Part shown: piece after piece, positions 21,746-34,743 of the stretch | Layout of the letters: each line of letters opens with the position of its first letter | How positions within the stretch are numbered: position 1 is the stretch's first letter | Assembly: GCA_025677835.1 (NCBI GenBank) | Contig: JAIXMR010000002.1 | Coordinates: 62,001-126,000, forward strand | From: Sporodiniella umbellata | Taxonomy: Eukaryota; Mucoromycota; Mucoromycetes; Mucorales; Rhizopodaceae | DNA length: 64,000 bases | Reading direction: 5' to 3' | Notes under the pieces: generated by a model | What the model was told of the DNA's origin: nothing | What the model saw: only the letters and a program-made list of their open reading frames with translations | Database searches by the model: none | Program-made: the position numbers and the translations under genes

Positions 21746-23582
21746 CTAAGATTGTCTTTCAACAAATCGTATTTTAAATGGCACAGGAGATAAAAGACCG
21801 CCAAAATCCATTATGTCTTCAATTTCAGGGTACAACATTTCTCCATTTGATGAAATAGTGGGCTCTATAGTACACCTAGCGGCTATATGACATAGCCAGC
21901 TGAATGTTTCGTTTTCAGCCTAGCATATTTCAGTTTTTGCTACATTGATAGATTATAAAAGCTTTACCAAATATATACCAGGGCACATACGCCGGCCCCA
22001 TCCAAAATTAAAAACTTCACGAGTATCTACAGCAGACTTGCTAGAGCTATAGATGGACCTAGAGTCATTCATAAAACGCTCAGGATTAAATTTTTCAGGC
22101 TCATTATAAAACATATCACAGTTATTTGCTGTATGAGCATTTCCAAAAACAATAGTATCCTTTGGTATTATATAGTCTCGGTATACGACTAACACTACTT
22201 TAGTAAATGGTTTTTCCACTTTTACTTACTGTCTTCTGAAGTTTTGTGTGGAACGCCTAAAGCAGCAGATGATTTGTAACGCAATGTTTCCTTCATGACA
22301 GCTAAAACAACCGGAAGTTTTGAGCGCTCTGTATACTTTGGCATACGTCCCTGCTTTTTCACGAAATTGTCAATCTCGGTTTGCATTTTTTTTTGCCAGT
22401 CAGGGTAGTGACACAGTATAGCCAAAGCAAAACATATAGCAAAGGATGTGGCATCAGTACCGCCCACCATTGCGTCAACTAATATAGGTAATTACTACTT
22501 TGTCTCGTCATATAGTTTTATCATACTAGATGATACAATGATATCAATCTCAGATATATCTGATGACTCTTTCATTTGATCTAGTCTTTTAATCAAGCTT
22601 GGTCGATCATTTTCACGTGCCTTCTCAATCAATTTTTCATAGAGAGGCCGGTGCTTTTTATGAACAAAGTCCCTCATCTTGGATTCTCTTTGAACTAAAA
22701 AATCCAGAAAAGAAAGTATAGGAAATGTTGCACTCAAGTCGTTTGTTGCATTGAAAAACTTTAAATGTTTTTCTGTAGCCTCATTAAGTTCTTTGTACAA
22801 AGGATCATCCAAACACAAAAGTTCGCAAATGCCAAAAATTGTAGCAAACATATTGCTTGTGGAAGCGAGGCGTGCATACTTCATGGGATCAATGCCGTCT
22901 TTCGGAAAATTCAAGTTGTTTTCAATCAAAAGCTCAACACTTTTTCTCGTTATTGTCTCTATTGTACTAGATACGCTATCTATAGATTGTGGGGAGTACA
23001 TATGTATGACTGCACTACGCAAGGTTCTCCACCTTTTATGATCATCTACAAATGCAATCCCTCTGCACGAAGTTATTGCTCTCGAAACTTTAATGTGTTT
23101 AGCTTACTTGTAACCATCAGAATGAATTTCAGTAGCATAGGTAAGAAATGGTCTTCCAGAACACGCAGCACCTTTGCTAACAAATATTTCGTGTGCGGCT
23201 TTAGGGTCTCCGACAAATACCCATTGTTGAGCCCCCGCATTGATTTGAAATATTGGGCCTAATTCTTTATGCCATTCAGTTGCTTTGAATCCAGGGTACT
23301 TTCCAAGTAACGGTAGATGGCCTTGAAAAAAAGTTTAACAAAAAGCTCCCAAGTGGAAAAAAAAAAAAATACAACTTATTTCGACTCACCAAGATAAAAA
23401 TATTGCCCTTTGGGCATAGGAATCTTTTTTCCGCCTAGACTTTTGATACCCTTTGATCTTTTTATCACTTTACCAACCCACCAGGCCGTAGCTACAGTGA
23501 TTATGGCTGTACTTAACACAGATATATGCTTTCGATCGACTGACCTAATTGTTTGGATCAAGAAATCGAAATCCAAAGCCAT
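21746..23582 (-). CDS. Cytochrome P450 (copy 4), complete
   Basis: Fourth P450, on the minus strand and convergent with copy 3. Six exons (introns 21920-21967, 22189-22229, 22479-22526, 23063-23107, 23322-23389) give 528 residues with exon lengths 193, 214, 536, 249, 221 and 174, matching copies 2 and 3. Seen: anchor AIITVATAWWVGKV, exon 2 GHLPLLGKYPGFKATEW (copy 2-like), I-helix VGGTDATSFAI, ExxR as KETLRYK, PERF, haem loop FGWGRRMCPGIYL and C terminus VPFKIRFVERQS. The I-helix acid-Thr pair is D-A-T rather than D-T-T, a mild change. Exon 1 and the middle of exon 4 are nearly identical to copy 3. Start chosen by alignment with copy 3; an upstream in-frame ATG at 23612 is less likely. Confidence 0.92.
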
Positions 23583-24813
23583 TTTTTCGAGATTTATTGA
23601 AGGTAAAATCAAACAAAGAAAGAAATGGAAACAAATAACAGAAAAAAAAAAGGAAACAAGTAACAGAAAAAGAGGGGGGAAAAGTAACCAAATTTGCTAA
23701 GCTAACAAAGTATACAATAATAGCCTTAAATAAAATAACGAGAAAAAACAGTTATTTATGCTGACTATTAAAAGCTTATATACAATTTCTGATAAGAGAT
23801 TTAATTTTGGAGCAGGGTAAAGGCTTGAGAATGCTACTTATGGTTTCTATAACAAGCAGAAAGCAGGTATAGTGAATATTACTTTTAACATGTTACAAAC
23901 CAGTCAATTTCCTTTTTGATATATTTTGAAACTCCTGTTGGGACATCGTAATAGCACACAAAGCTTTATACAGGTAAAATTCTCCTTTTACTTAGCACAA
24001 ATAGCACATAAAAACACTATGACATGCATGTATATGCTTGTTGTTAGTGTTTTTATGTATATATATATATATATATATATAAACCAAACCTTAATGCTTC
24101 ATATATATGTATCGAGTACACAAAGAAATATTTGTGCCCCTTCAGTTGACTGAAAGATTGTATATATTCGCGGTTTTGAAACAGCTCTACAGTATTATTT
24201 GGAGGGCTTGGTTTCATGTTTGGTTGCAAGACTGTAGAGTTTTATTTTTTAGTAAAACAAATTCACGTTTTCAATTATAGCTTTTAGGTTTATATAAACC
24301 GTTTTCTGGCTCTCAAATATGGTACAACAGATTACTACTAAGCAACAGTTCACGCACCTTTTCTTCGACAAGAAAAACTTTTATTTTCGAGTAAAACACT
24401 AAAAGCTACTACAGTTAGTTTAGCGCTTTTTAAGATGTTCTTGCTTTTATGCCTCTCTACTTTTTTTAAAAAAAAAAAAGCTATTAGAGACATTGATTAA
24501 ATCAGATGAAACGAAATAGCAAAAGAGGGAGAAAGGGTTAGCATTTAGTATAAAAGCTTCATTGGCACTTTCAAAACTTAAAGATCTGTTCAATTGAATC
24601 AAAAGAAACTCTAAGTATTTTTCCCCAATAGCTATGGTTTACTAGCGTACTTTTCATCCCTCTTAAGTGCTCATACTTCCTAAAACAAATAAAGTTTCGG
24701 ATTTTAAAATAATTGTTCGGGCAAAAACAGTTTAATTAACTATCAAGCATACGTGTCCACAACAGGTCTGCGCTTTGTTGCCACTTTTTTCCAACATATA
24801 AAACTATAAACCG
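23583..24813. other. Divergent intergenic region between P450 copy 4 and the RING gene
   Basis: Promoter space for two divergent genes, AT-rich throughout. A TA repeat lies at about 24058-24080. The short frame at 23926-24153 runs through this repeat and is not credible. No gene is seen. Confidence 0.5.
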
Positions 24814-25546
24814 ATGGCCAGCTATTTTGGTAAAAGCGTTCTAAATTTCTTTTTCTAATAGCTATAAAACACGTAGATGAACTTGGAATTACTTCTTCAA
24901 AAACAAAAAGAGCTTTGGACGTTGATTTAGACACTTTTATGAATCCTAACTCTGCTCTAGCTTTCTCGGATCAGTCTGGATCTAGTGTAGAACAGCTATT
25001 ACAAACAGCAAAGTAAAATATAATTACTCCTTTTAAGGGGTTATTGACCGCCTATAGCTTTTTTAATCAGTTTCGAGTACAAATGCAAGCTGAAGGCAAT
25101 GAGGATCAAGAACAGTTCTTAGACAACCTAGTATCACAACTACTCGAAGAATCTCAGAACGACATTAAAGGCCCACCGCCAGCTTCTAAGCGATTTATCA
25201 ATACTCTGCCTGCTACTCAGGCTTTGGATGAGTAACTTTATTTTCATGTTTGTCATATTCTAAATTAATTTTATAGCAACGATGCATGCATTATTTGTAA
25301 AGACAGTCTAAAAAGCTCTTCCAATACAGTAACAAAGATGCCTTGGTAAAATAAATTAAAAAACAAACAAGTAAACAAACTCACAAAGCTAATGTGTGTT
25401 TTAGCGGGCATCTTTTTGATAAAGAATGTATTGTGCCTTGGTTAGAGTTACACAACACCTGTCCAATGTGCCGATACGAAGTAGAAAGCGAAGAGACAGT
25501 TAAAAAAGAGGAGGAGGAAGAAAAACAGAGCTGGATGTATAGTTAG
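24814..25546 (+). CDS. RING-type E3 ubiquitin ligase, RNF115/126/181-like
   Basis: Predicted E3 ligase of cytosolic quality control. Five exons (introns 24830-24861, 24987-25037, 25232-25276, 25346-25404) give 181 residues. The N-terminal part is polar and holds a conserved-looking helix [20 protein letters not shown] before [13 protein letters not shown], the usual lead-in to the RING in this family. The RING reads [10 protein letters not shown], then [16 protein letters not shown] and NTCPMCR. Zinc ligands C, C, C, H, C, C, C are present, but the second histidine of a RING-H2 is Asp (codon 25418-25420). The protein ends in a Glu/Lys tail. Intron 1 is only 32 nt, so the first exon (MASYF) is less certain; intron 2 was placed at 24987 to keep frame. 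Confidence 0.8.
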
Positions 25547-26282
25547 TTCGCTTTTATGATGGTTTTTTAGTCTGAAAATATATGCATATCGATTCTAGTT
25601 GACGGTCAAAATAAAGCATAGTGTTTTTTTTTAAAAAAAGAATCAGCATACTTGATCGTGTACTTGCTCCTAAGAAAATCTATTGCGTATAAAATTTATT
25701 AGACAGTAACTTGCTTGGAAAAAAAGCAGTTAAACAATTTATTTTGTATATAACATACTTTTTCTTATGCATTTGCGTACCTTCTATCGGGAATGCGGGG
25801 GTGTTCCGTTAAGCGGAATGAGTGGAAGTTACTTAGTAAAAAAAGAAGCAGTTTAAGCAGTCGAGGTTTACCTCCATTAGAAAAAATAATATTAATTTAA
25901 ACAAATCAAGTTCCAATAGTCACAGCGAGTAAACAGACCAGCACATACTTACCGAAATAGCGTAGTAGTAATGAAGAAATATTGAAAATCAAACTGTAAC
26001 ACATATTGCTTTTCTTGTTTATAATGTCATCTGAGACTCCTTACCCCCAAGGGATTCAATAACACCTTTTGGTGGCAAATATTTGTTCCCCCCAATTCCT
26101 GTTGATGTAAATCATAATATTTGATTAAGGTATATCAAACTGCTTATTTAATTATGGACAGATTGAGAGAATCAAGCAAAGTGTAGCCAAATATATAAAA
26201 AAGAAAGGTACAGATAGGCGTTCAGTCTTTTCTTTCTCCTTTTTAACGCTATTTTTCTATAAACCGTTTACATCGTTTTGAA
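25547..26282. other. Intergenic region between RING and DUF3020 genes
   Basis: About 0.7 kb of AT-rich sequence with no gene. A locally GC-richer patch, GGGAATGCGGGGGTGTTCCG at 25789-25808, stands out; GGAATGCGG followed by CCGTTAAGC could pair weakly, but I cannot assign a function. Confidence 0.45.
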
Positions 26283-27321
26283 ATGCTGCTACATGAAGAA
26301 CAGGCCACTTCAAAAATATTTCCTTGCTCACAGTGCCCTAAATGTATGTCAACTATGATTTTGTTATGATTTGTGTTTTGTATATATATGTGTACGTGTA
26401 TGTTCATATATCTAACTTTTTTGTTATTTTTTCTCTATTTTTTTTCATTCTTTATTCGTTTTTTATACATAAAGTATTTGCCACTCGTTCTAATTTGTAA
26501 ATATAAGCAATTCAACGCTCATATATATGGTTTGTTAACTAAAAGTTTTCTAGGAAACGCCATATGGAGAACCCCAATATTCACAATATACCTTATGTAC
26601 GAAGCCGCGATCAAAAGAGGTGGAAAGGACACTCAAAAAAAACAGTTTCCAAAGAGGAAACAACGGAAAGGTACAGTCTGGTTTAGCTTCACCTCTATAT
26701 CAATATACTTACAATCTGCTTTCTATTGATTTAAAAACTTAAAACAGTAATAATGACCGGATGCGAAAGTGGAGAGCTGAAAACAGAGAAAAGAATAGAC
26801 AAAACGATCTTCGATGTCGAGTTTATCGCCTTGCGCGTCAAAAATTTGGAGATCTTGATTCGCCTGAAAAGCAAAATTTTGTTAGAGAAGAAATATCTAG
26901 AAGACTTGGAAGACGCTTAATATTGGAACGTAATTCAGGATCGATTGATTTGATTGAGCTGCCTTTTTATAGCGGATTGCAGCAAAAGATCGAACTACCT
27001 TCTATTCGACCTACATCTCAGTCTTGGTGCTCTAAATCTTCGTTTCTACCTGAGTTGTCTCCAGACCCACAGAGGCGTACAAGCAGTAATAGCAGTATTA
27101 GCAGCGGCAGTAGCGTTTGTAGTAATAGCAGTAGTTACACACCGAAAGACTGTACAATTGAAATAGAAGAACACTCACAGTTTAATGAACGGATTCTACC
27201 TTCCATGCGTAGTTTCTTGTCTTTCAAAGAGAAAACAGAAGACGCTGCATGTGCTGATAACAGTAGTATATTGGATGATTTCGTTGGTGTCGTTCTTAAA
27301 TATGTAGATAGATCACCCTGA
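26283..27321 (+). CDS. DUF3020-domain protein (fungal, probably nuclear)
   Basis: The last exon (26748-27321) encodes NNDRMRKWRAENREKNRQND and then LRCRVYRLARQKFGD, the core of DUF3020, a short basic, Arg/Lys-rich motif of fungal proteins thought to be nuclear regulators. It is followed by REEISRRLGRR and a Ser-rich region (about 27085-27140), and it stops at TGA 27321. The 5' part is unresolved. A likely first exon starts at ATG 26283 with PCSQCPK and a GTATGT donor at 26342; a middle exon lies at about 26555-26668. I could not join all three in phase (the obvious join gives a stop). The domain call is firm; the N-terminal structure is a guess. Function is not known. Confidence 0.65.
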
Positions 27322-28079
27322 AGATGCCTTGTAAAGATAAATTTTCGTGCACTTGAAAGGGAAAGGAGTCCTATTAATTTTTTATTTATTGTTGTTTTCT
27401 TTTTTGTGAACAAATTCATTAAAATATATTAGCGTAATCGTTTTGTTTTAAATACAATGTCCTTTAATATATTGTGAGCCAGTAGTTACATTCTGTGACA
27501 GCTTCCTATCAACAAGAGTCTGACATAATGCTAACCTGTGTTCAATAGTTTATGCTACAAAGTAAAATTTAACTTTTTTTTAACAAGTTGCTGTTATCTT
27601 TCAACAAATACTTCTACTACAACAGCTAATTATATACTCCACTAAATATCTTCAATCTTAATTGTAGTTGGACATGTTTGCTTTTAAAAGAGAAAACTAT
27701 ATATTCGATTAAGACTAATGTTGCCGTCAGCTAGCTTATTGGACAACGCTTTGATAACTAAGATACCTTTTTTGGTCACTCATTAATAATATTGTCAAAC
27801 AAACTTTAAACAAATTGCTATTATAATTCTCTCTGTCTAATGTAGCTTAAGACTTATTATTTTCATAGTGCGGATTTTTCTGACAGGCGTATTTGTATAG
27901 CTGCTTTCAGAGCAAAATTCTATACTTTGATGCATATCGGTCTTCATCTGGCTTAAGTACGAAGACATCGGTTATTTCTTGCTTTGTGTTACGTTTTGTG
28001 TGACTTAGACTTCTCAAAGCAGTTTTGAAACTCGTCTTTTTTTTTTTTTTTTTTGCATTTTGTTTTCTGGTGATTTAAA
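27322..28079. other. Intergenic region upstream of the HECT ligase
   Basis: AT-rich spacer with a T run at 28038-28054 close to the start codon of the large ligase. No gene is seen. Confidence 0.5.
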
Positions 28080-31000
28080 ATGAAGATCAAAAGAACACCA
28101 ATCAAGACGCTACCCACACTTGTAAGATATACTAGTATAGATTGTTGTGAGTCTTTACCTTATCGGTTACTTCAGCCACCTGAATTGGCTAAAACGATTA
28201 GTTGTCTGCTGTCTGACGAACCGATTGCACAACATACTACGAAAGAATGGAATTACCAAAAAAGCGACTTCTTTCAATTCGTCACCGTCTTAAATCACTT
28301 TGATGAGTTATTGGAGTCTCTTTGCAAAAAATATGAATTGAGCGAAAAAATACAGACCAAACAATTCGACAAAAGCGACAAGGAGACACTACTATCAATA
28401 TTAAATTTTACTAGACTTTTATTTGATAATTGCTCCAATCGCAATTTATACAATTCTTATGAAGTAAAAACTAAAAAATCTTGATATAAAGGCCAGATCT
28501 AATGATTGTAGCATCTCAACTCGTTGTTTTACACAACTGACATTGATGTTTTGGAAGCAACGCTAGCACTGCTATTAAAGCCAGCCCAAAGAATGAATAA
28601 CCCGACAGCAGCACAGTCTAATTTTTCGATCAAAAAAGACACCGTGATAACAGAATTAGCAAAGAATGGGGATATTACTTTTTTTGCTTCCAACGATGCA
28701 CAGAATGAAACCAAAATATCTGCTTCATTTTATAAAGAGGAAGGAGGTGAGCTAGAGGTTATAGATATTGCAATCTCTGGAAAACCAGATCAGGAAATAT
28801 TTTGGGAGACCGTGAACAAACACCAAATAGCGAGCGAATACCATTTTGAATTATTGAATAAAATTAGATTAGCGAACCATAACAATAGTATAAACGCTCG
28901 CAGACAACTGCTTAAGATTAGATTGATGTCCATAGTTATCTTAGGTAGAAGAGTAGAGATTCCATCACTAGCTTTAACTCTTTTTTTATTTTATTTTTTT
29001 ATTTTGACAGCTCATGTAATGCCGGGAATAGCGACACAAAATAGACTGTATATTTATGAGCCAAACTTAATCCCCCAAATTGTCCAACTCCTGTCTAGTG
29101 ACAATCATGTATCCATAGTAAATATATAGAATTATCTGGCAAAAAAAAAATAGAAGTTCTCAACATATTTTTAGGATATACAAACGTATGCCTTATATGC
29201 ATTAGATGCTATAGCACGACACAAATCAAAGCAAACGGAAGTATTGAACTCATTGAATACAGCAGCAAACCATGGGATTTTACTTCATATTTTACGCCAG
29301 TTTCCTAACAACTCCAGTAAGACCATAAGTTACCAAAATGCAGATACCTAATATACTTCTTAAAGCCTGTCCACAAGCCTTTATAGATGCATTTTTTACT
29401 CTTATATCTTTTTTGGTAGATACAGTTGCTGGAAGCCAAATGTTATCTTCAGCTGGTATTCTTAACGCTTGTGTTCACCTAATTGAAAACAAGCATACAA
29501 AGCCTTATGTAAATTAGACAACCAAATTGAACAGCCAGTATTGATTTCATTTATCAGGTCCTCACAAAAGTTTTTTCTATACTCGATATTTTTTTTGATA
29601 GCTCAGAAAGCGCTTATACCAATTTTTTCCATATAAACGGACTCAGTGCCTCTGTATCATCTCTTAAAACCCAAGTAGACATATGCACCAAAAATAGTCA
29701 GCATCACAACTCTATTGTACTTGTCAAGGCGATATTGAGATTTATAATTCGCATGATAAAGAGCAGCGAAGTAGGTAGCTCGCTACGCAACCTAATGGAG
29801 ACCAGTATACCCTCTACACTAATTGTAATCATGAATCACCATAGTACCGTGGGTTCTACTGTATTTGGTTTGGCTTTATCACTTTATGCTAGTTATACAC
29901 ATATGGAACCTGTATCGCTAACTAGCTTACAAGAAATGCAAGTACCTCAGACTTTTTTGAAAGCCTTTGCGGCATATCAGGGATATTGCGATGTTACTCT
30001 TCTATTAAATGTACTCTCTGCGTTTAGCGCCACTTGCTTAAACGATCAAGGTCTAGACATGTTTCGAGAGGCCCAGCCTCTACCACACTTTTTTAAGCTT
30101 ATGACATCTCATCACTTTTTAAAGAATCCAGTGGAAGTGGCCGAAGCTGGTGCAATAGGTGGAGAAATGAGTGAGCTGATTAGACATCAACCAGCTTTAA
30201 AACTACAAACTTTTACATGCATTCATTCTATGCTTCATCAAGTTATCGAAGTGGGTAATACAAGCGCTCCAGAAGACGGTAGTCATCTACTAGCTTATGA
30301 TATAGTACCTGCACGTGCCAAAATAGAAAATAACCTCCTCTCTCTAATTGAAATGTCCGCAAGAGTATGTTGGCTAAAAGATCCGTTATGTTCTTTAACC
30401 GTTTATTTAGTTTTTAGATGGCTTCTTAGAGTTCGAAAATTCTGGAGAGTTTATTGGTTATCTAGGTCATGAGATACTCCTAGAATACTACTCTTTGCCT
30501 ATGCTTCCTTTTGATTATCATCTCAGTGGTGCTTTTGCTGCTCTTTCGGGCGTTTTCCAATCACTTGCCGATAGACAGACTGTTTTGATCGTTGAATGTA
30601 TCATAGCAGGAGTAAGAAAGAGTGTCGCTACTGTCGTTAAATCAGAACCTTCGCCAAAATGTTCTTTAGTTGACTATATCTATGTGGATGGTAATTTTGA
30701 GAAACATCTTTTCTTTTTATAAAAAAGAAAAAAGAAACTCACGGTTTTTTTAGGTACCAACGAGGATTTATTGAACAAAGGAAATAAAGTATTTCGAGAA
30801 TACAGCTTTCTGATGGGTCGGATTGGTTTGCTCTCAAACGTTTTGTCCTCATTTGTCTTTCAAAAAGATGAGACATGTGATGATTTTATGGAATGGTTAT
30901 ACAAACAACAAAAACTAAACGAAAAAAATCCTGAGCACAGTTTTTTTGCTTTATTGGGCAGCATACACAGGTAGACAAAAAAAGGAAGAAAAAGGCTAGC

Positions 31001-34000
31001 TACTAATCAAACATTATAACGGGATTGTTAAGGTCACTAATATGGGAAACCATTTTGCTCAGAAATGAAATCCCTAGGTCTTGGTATACTAAAAAGACAG
31101 TTATGAAAAAAGATGGCTCTACTGAAGAAATTGAGGAAGCAGATTTAACTGACCCAAAAGTGGCTAATGCCCGACGTTTTTCGGAGCTCTTATCGGGAGC
31201 AAGCCCAATGATTATGCTGTTGTTCCAAAGCGTTATCAAATTGGAGCCCTACATGAATCGGAACCCATCTGAAGAAGAAGGGCGTAAATGGTTCATGGTA
31301 TCTCGCGCGATTTCAGTAGAAATTTTGAAAAACTTTCAGTGGATGCCAAAGACTATTGAAAACTGTGAAGACTACATTTCGGCTGTATCTGCTTTATTTT
31401 CAATGCTCATACTAGAGGATAGTGGCCGACGCCATTTAGTATCTTTAGTAGCAGTATGGTTTGGCGCTATTGGTGGTATACGGTGGGTAGTAGATAATCT
31501 AACAACCCCCTACTCCAAAGAAACGGCCAACATGATTGGTAATAACGAGACAAACACAAGAGCATTTGAGAAAGCCAACAGGTGTCTCGAGCTACTGTAC
31601 CCTGTTTTGCATCATTTGGTTATGCCCAATTTGTATTCAGAAGAAGTCCTTAGAAGAATAGCTGATTGTGACAAGAAACTTGAAGTCCTTCATTCAGAAA
31701 ATTGGCTAATTTTTGTTCGCGCCGATGTCTTAAGAATCAAAGCTATACTAAGCGAACCTAGCTTTCCGCATCTTCCTAAAAATACAATTCAAGCAGTACT
31801 AGGGTGTGTTAAGCAATGTATGTACATGGATGGCGAAAAAGTCAACAAACCGAAAGTTGATTTGAGTCCAGGCATCTCATTTAACGAAAAGAACTTTCTT
31901 GAAAATCTTGTTACAAGTATCAAAGATACAGTCTCACCCACATCTATCGATAGACCAAGGTCTCCTACACCCTCACAAGATGTATCCAACATACCTGAAG
32001 ACGACAATGATGAAGATTATGAAGATTATGAGGAGAGCTCTGAGCTTGGCGTTTCTGTTATGTTTGTTGGAGTATCAGTTCGCTTATTGGATTCATCTCG
32101 TTATGAAATACGAAACAGCCTACCAGAGGTCTTGATTCACCTTGCACAAGATCGGGAAGATTTGGATTTTGCTATACGTGATACATTGATTGCTTTAATT
32201 TGTGGCGATCCAGATAGATCTCCAGAGAACTCAAAACTCATGTTTAAGATTTTTGAAGATATGACGGCCAGCATTCACGATCTCCATAGAAATTTTGGAA
32301 GCTTCATGAGCCGTATGCGTATTTTTGCTTTGATGTTAAGAGAACAGCAGGTTCAAGAGTTTGTAGGTCGATGGGTCTCCGCCTTATTCGAATGGTTGAA
32401 TTGGAGCGAGCTTTTGGAGATAATTCTTACGAAATCTAAACATTCTAAAGCATTATCGTATGATCAAAAATGGCTGCCTACTTTTTTCTTCATTTTAGAA
32501 ACATGGATTGCTCAAGCAGAAAACTATCCTCCAGGTCATACTGACCATATGAGCTACCCAACTTCAGCCCTGATAATGGAACGGTGTATTCTTTTACTGG
32601 AAGCCGACGAATTAACTGAGGATAGCCTACTTTCTGCTTTGCGTATTCTCGTGCGACTTACAAAACTTCCTGAACTTGCAAATGATTTTCTGAAGCGTAA
32701 AGGTCTCGAGGCTATATTCAGACGACCAAGAAATCGATTTGATGACAGTATAAGGGCACAGCAAGCCTATGTGATTATAATTATGCGCCATCTAATGGAA
32801 AACAAAGAAGTAATAAGCGTCTTAATGAAGGAATGGCTAACGTTTTGCTCAAGAAAGTACCGGTCTAAGGAGTTTCCGTTAGAAAAAAAGATAAAAATGG
32901 CACAGCCTTTATTTTTGAGACATCCGACTGCATTTATAAATTTGGTGGAGCACATAAGTACCAAAGACAAATTTCTTTACCATACTGAAAAGGAATACAT
33001 TGCTGCTGTTGAGGATAGCCACGTCAAATCAAAAACCGTGGTTCATTTCTTATTGAACCAACTTGTGAGAACACAAGCAATCAAAAAAGAGAACGACCAC
33101 AAGCTTGGATATACTGGTTACATAATTGAATGTCTCTTAGAATTAGTTGCTTCCTATCCAAACTGCAAAGAGGACATAATATCTTTTGAAATACCTTCTG
33201 ACATTGAATTTCATTATACTCAAGATATGGTACCACAGTCCCATGCTTCCATTCTTCATGTGCTCTTAAACATATTAGTACCATACGGCCCTTTGAATGC
33301 AGTTACAGATATTGAAAGAAAGAGGAAGGGTATTTATGTTTGGACTATTGGACTCTTTGTCTCATTATGCTATGATACAGCATACTCAGGAAACATGAAA
33401 CCTAAGGATAACCAAGACAGCGACAACGAATCTGATTCTTCTTCTTGGCAAGACAAGCCAGGTGCTCAGGGCCCTAGAGATAACAATAGAGCTGAGGTTT
33501 TAACAACAGTACGAACTCGTGTAATGCAGGCTATTGCTGAATTTTTGAGTTACTTTACAAAGTCAAACACCAAAAGTACAGCAAAGTACATTAAATACTA
33601 TACTCTAGCTGAACTCTGTCACTATATCATTAACTCTCGGCAAGCTGATATTAACCCTCACTATATGGTCTCATACATTTTGAAAGAAAAAAATACCAAA
33701 GACTTATCAAAACTTATGATTGATAACGAATTTGTACCACTATTTATTAGTGCCATTCAGGATGTAAATGTAAACTACCCTAATGCAAAGGCTATACTCA
33801 ACTCGCTACTACGGCCTTTGGAGACAGTTGTTAAAATGGCTACTCGCTTCGAAGAGCAGCGTCCTTATGATCGCGAAAAAGAAAAAGAGCTCCGAGAAAA
33901 GTACTACAGTGTAGTCGACCAAGAAATGGAGAACACACCTCTTGAAGAAATTGAGACCCTTTATAGGAATTCTTCGATGGCTATTCTAGACGGAACTGCC

Positions 34001-34692
34001 GTAGAAGAAGAATTGGAGCAGAGTACAGGATTTAGTAGCGACGATGAAGAAATCAATATGGCAAGGTAAACAATTATTAGACATAGCTGGAGCAAAAACA
34101 TAACAAATGAAATAGCTCGGGGGAAGAAATTTTAGATGACGAAGACCAAGAAGTTGATTCGGATAATGAAATGGTCATAGATGTTGAACCTGAAGAGGAC
34201 GAAGAGGATGACGCAGATAGGGAGATGAATGAGCTGATGAGGAATCATCGACATCATCTCCCAGATACAGACGAAGAAGTAAATAAAATACATACAAAAA
34301 TAAGTTTCCAACATTCTTTAGGGATCAAGCAGTAGTGAAGAATCATCAGAAAGCTTTGAAGATGGTTCTTCTGACTCCTTCGATGAGGAAAACAACTCAG
34401 ATGTATATAATTCGGATATGAGTGACCAGATAGAATCTGATATCGAAGATGAATGGCATCCGTATAGTGAAGAGATTGAGCGCCCTAACGAGGTAAGAAA
34501 TATAACTTAATCCAGCTATTTTGCCTAAAGGCGTTTTTAGGGGGATTTGTTCACAAACGACGAAGGGGAAACTGAAGATGAAGAAATGGTGAACGGACCC
34601 CAAGGGTATAATATTGCGGTTAGAAGACATGCGGCTGATGGCTGTAAGTTTGTAACCAACCGAATGTTTCAGCAACTAACTTTATGTCATTA

Positions 34693-34743
<51 letters not shown>

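Noticed and set aside
22765..23262. 165-codon plus-strand frame
   Set aside because: It is antisense to exons 2 and 3 of P450 copy 4, which match the paralogues.
26373..26729. 118-codon plus frame before the DUF3020 exon
   Set aside because: The first half is T-rich intron-like sequence coding poly-Phe/Tyr; only the part from about 26555 may be a real exon, and in another frame.
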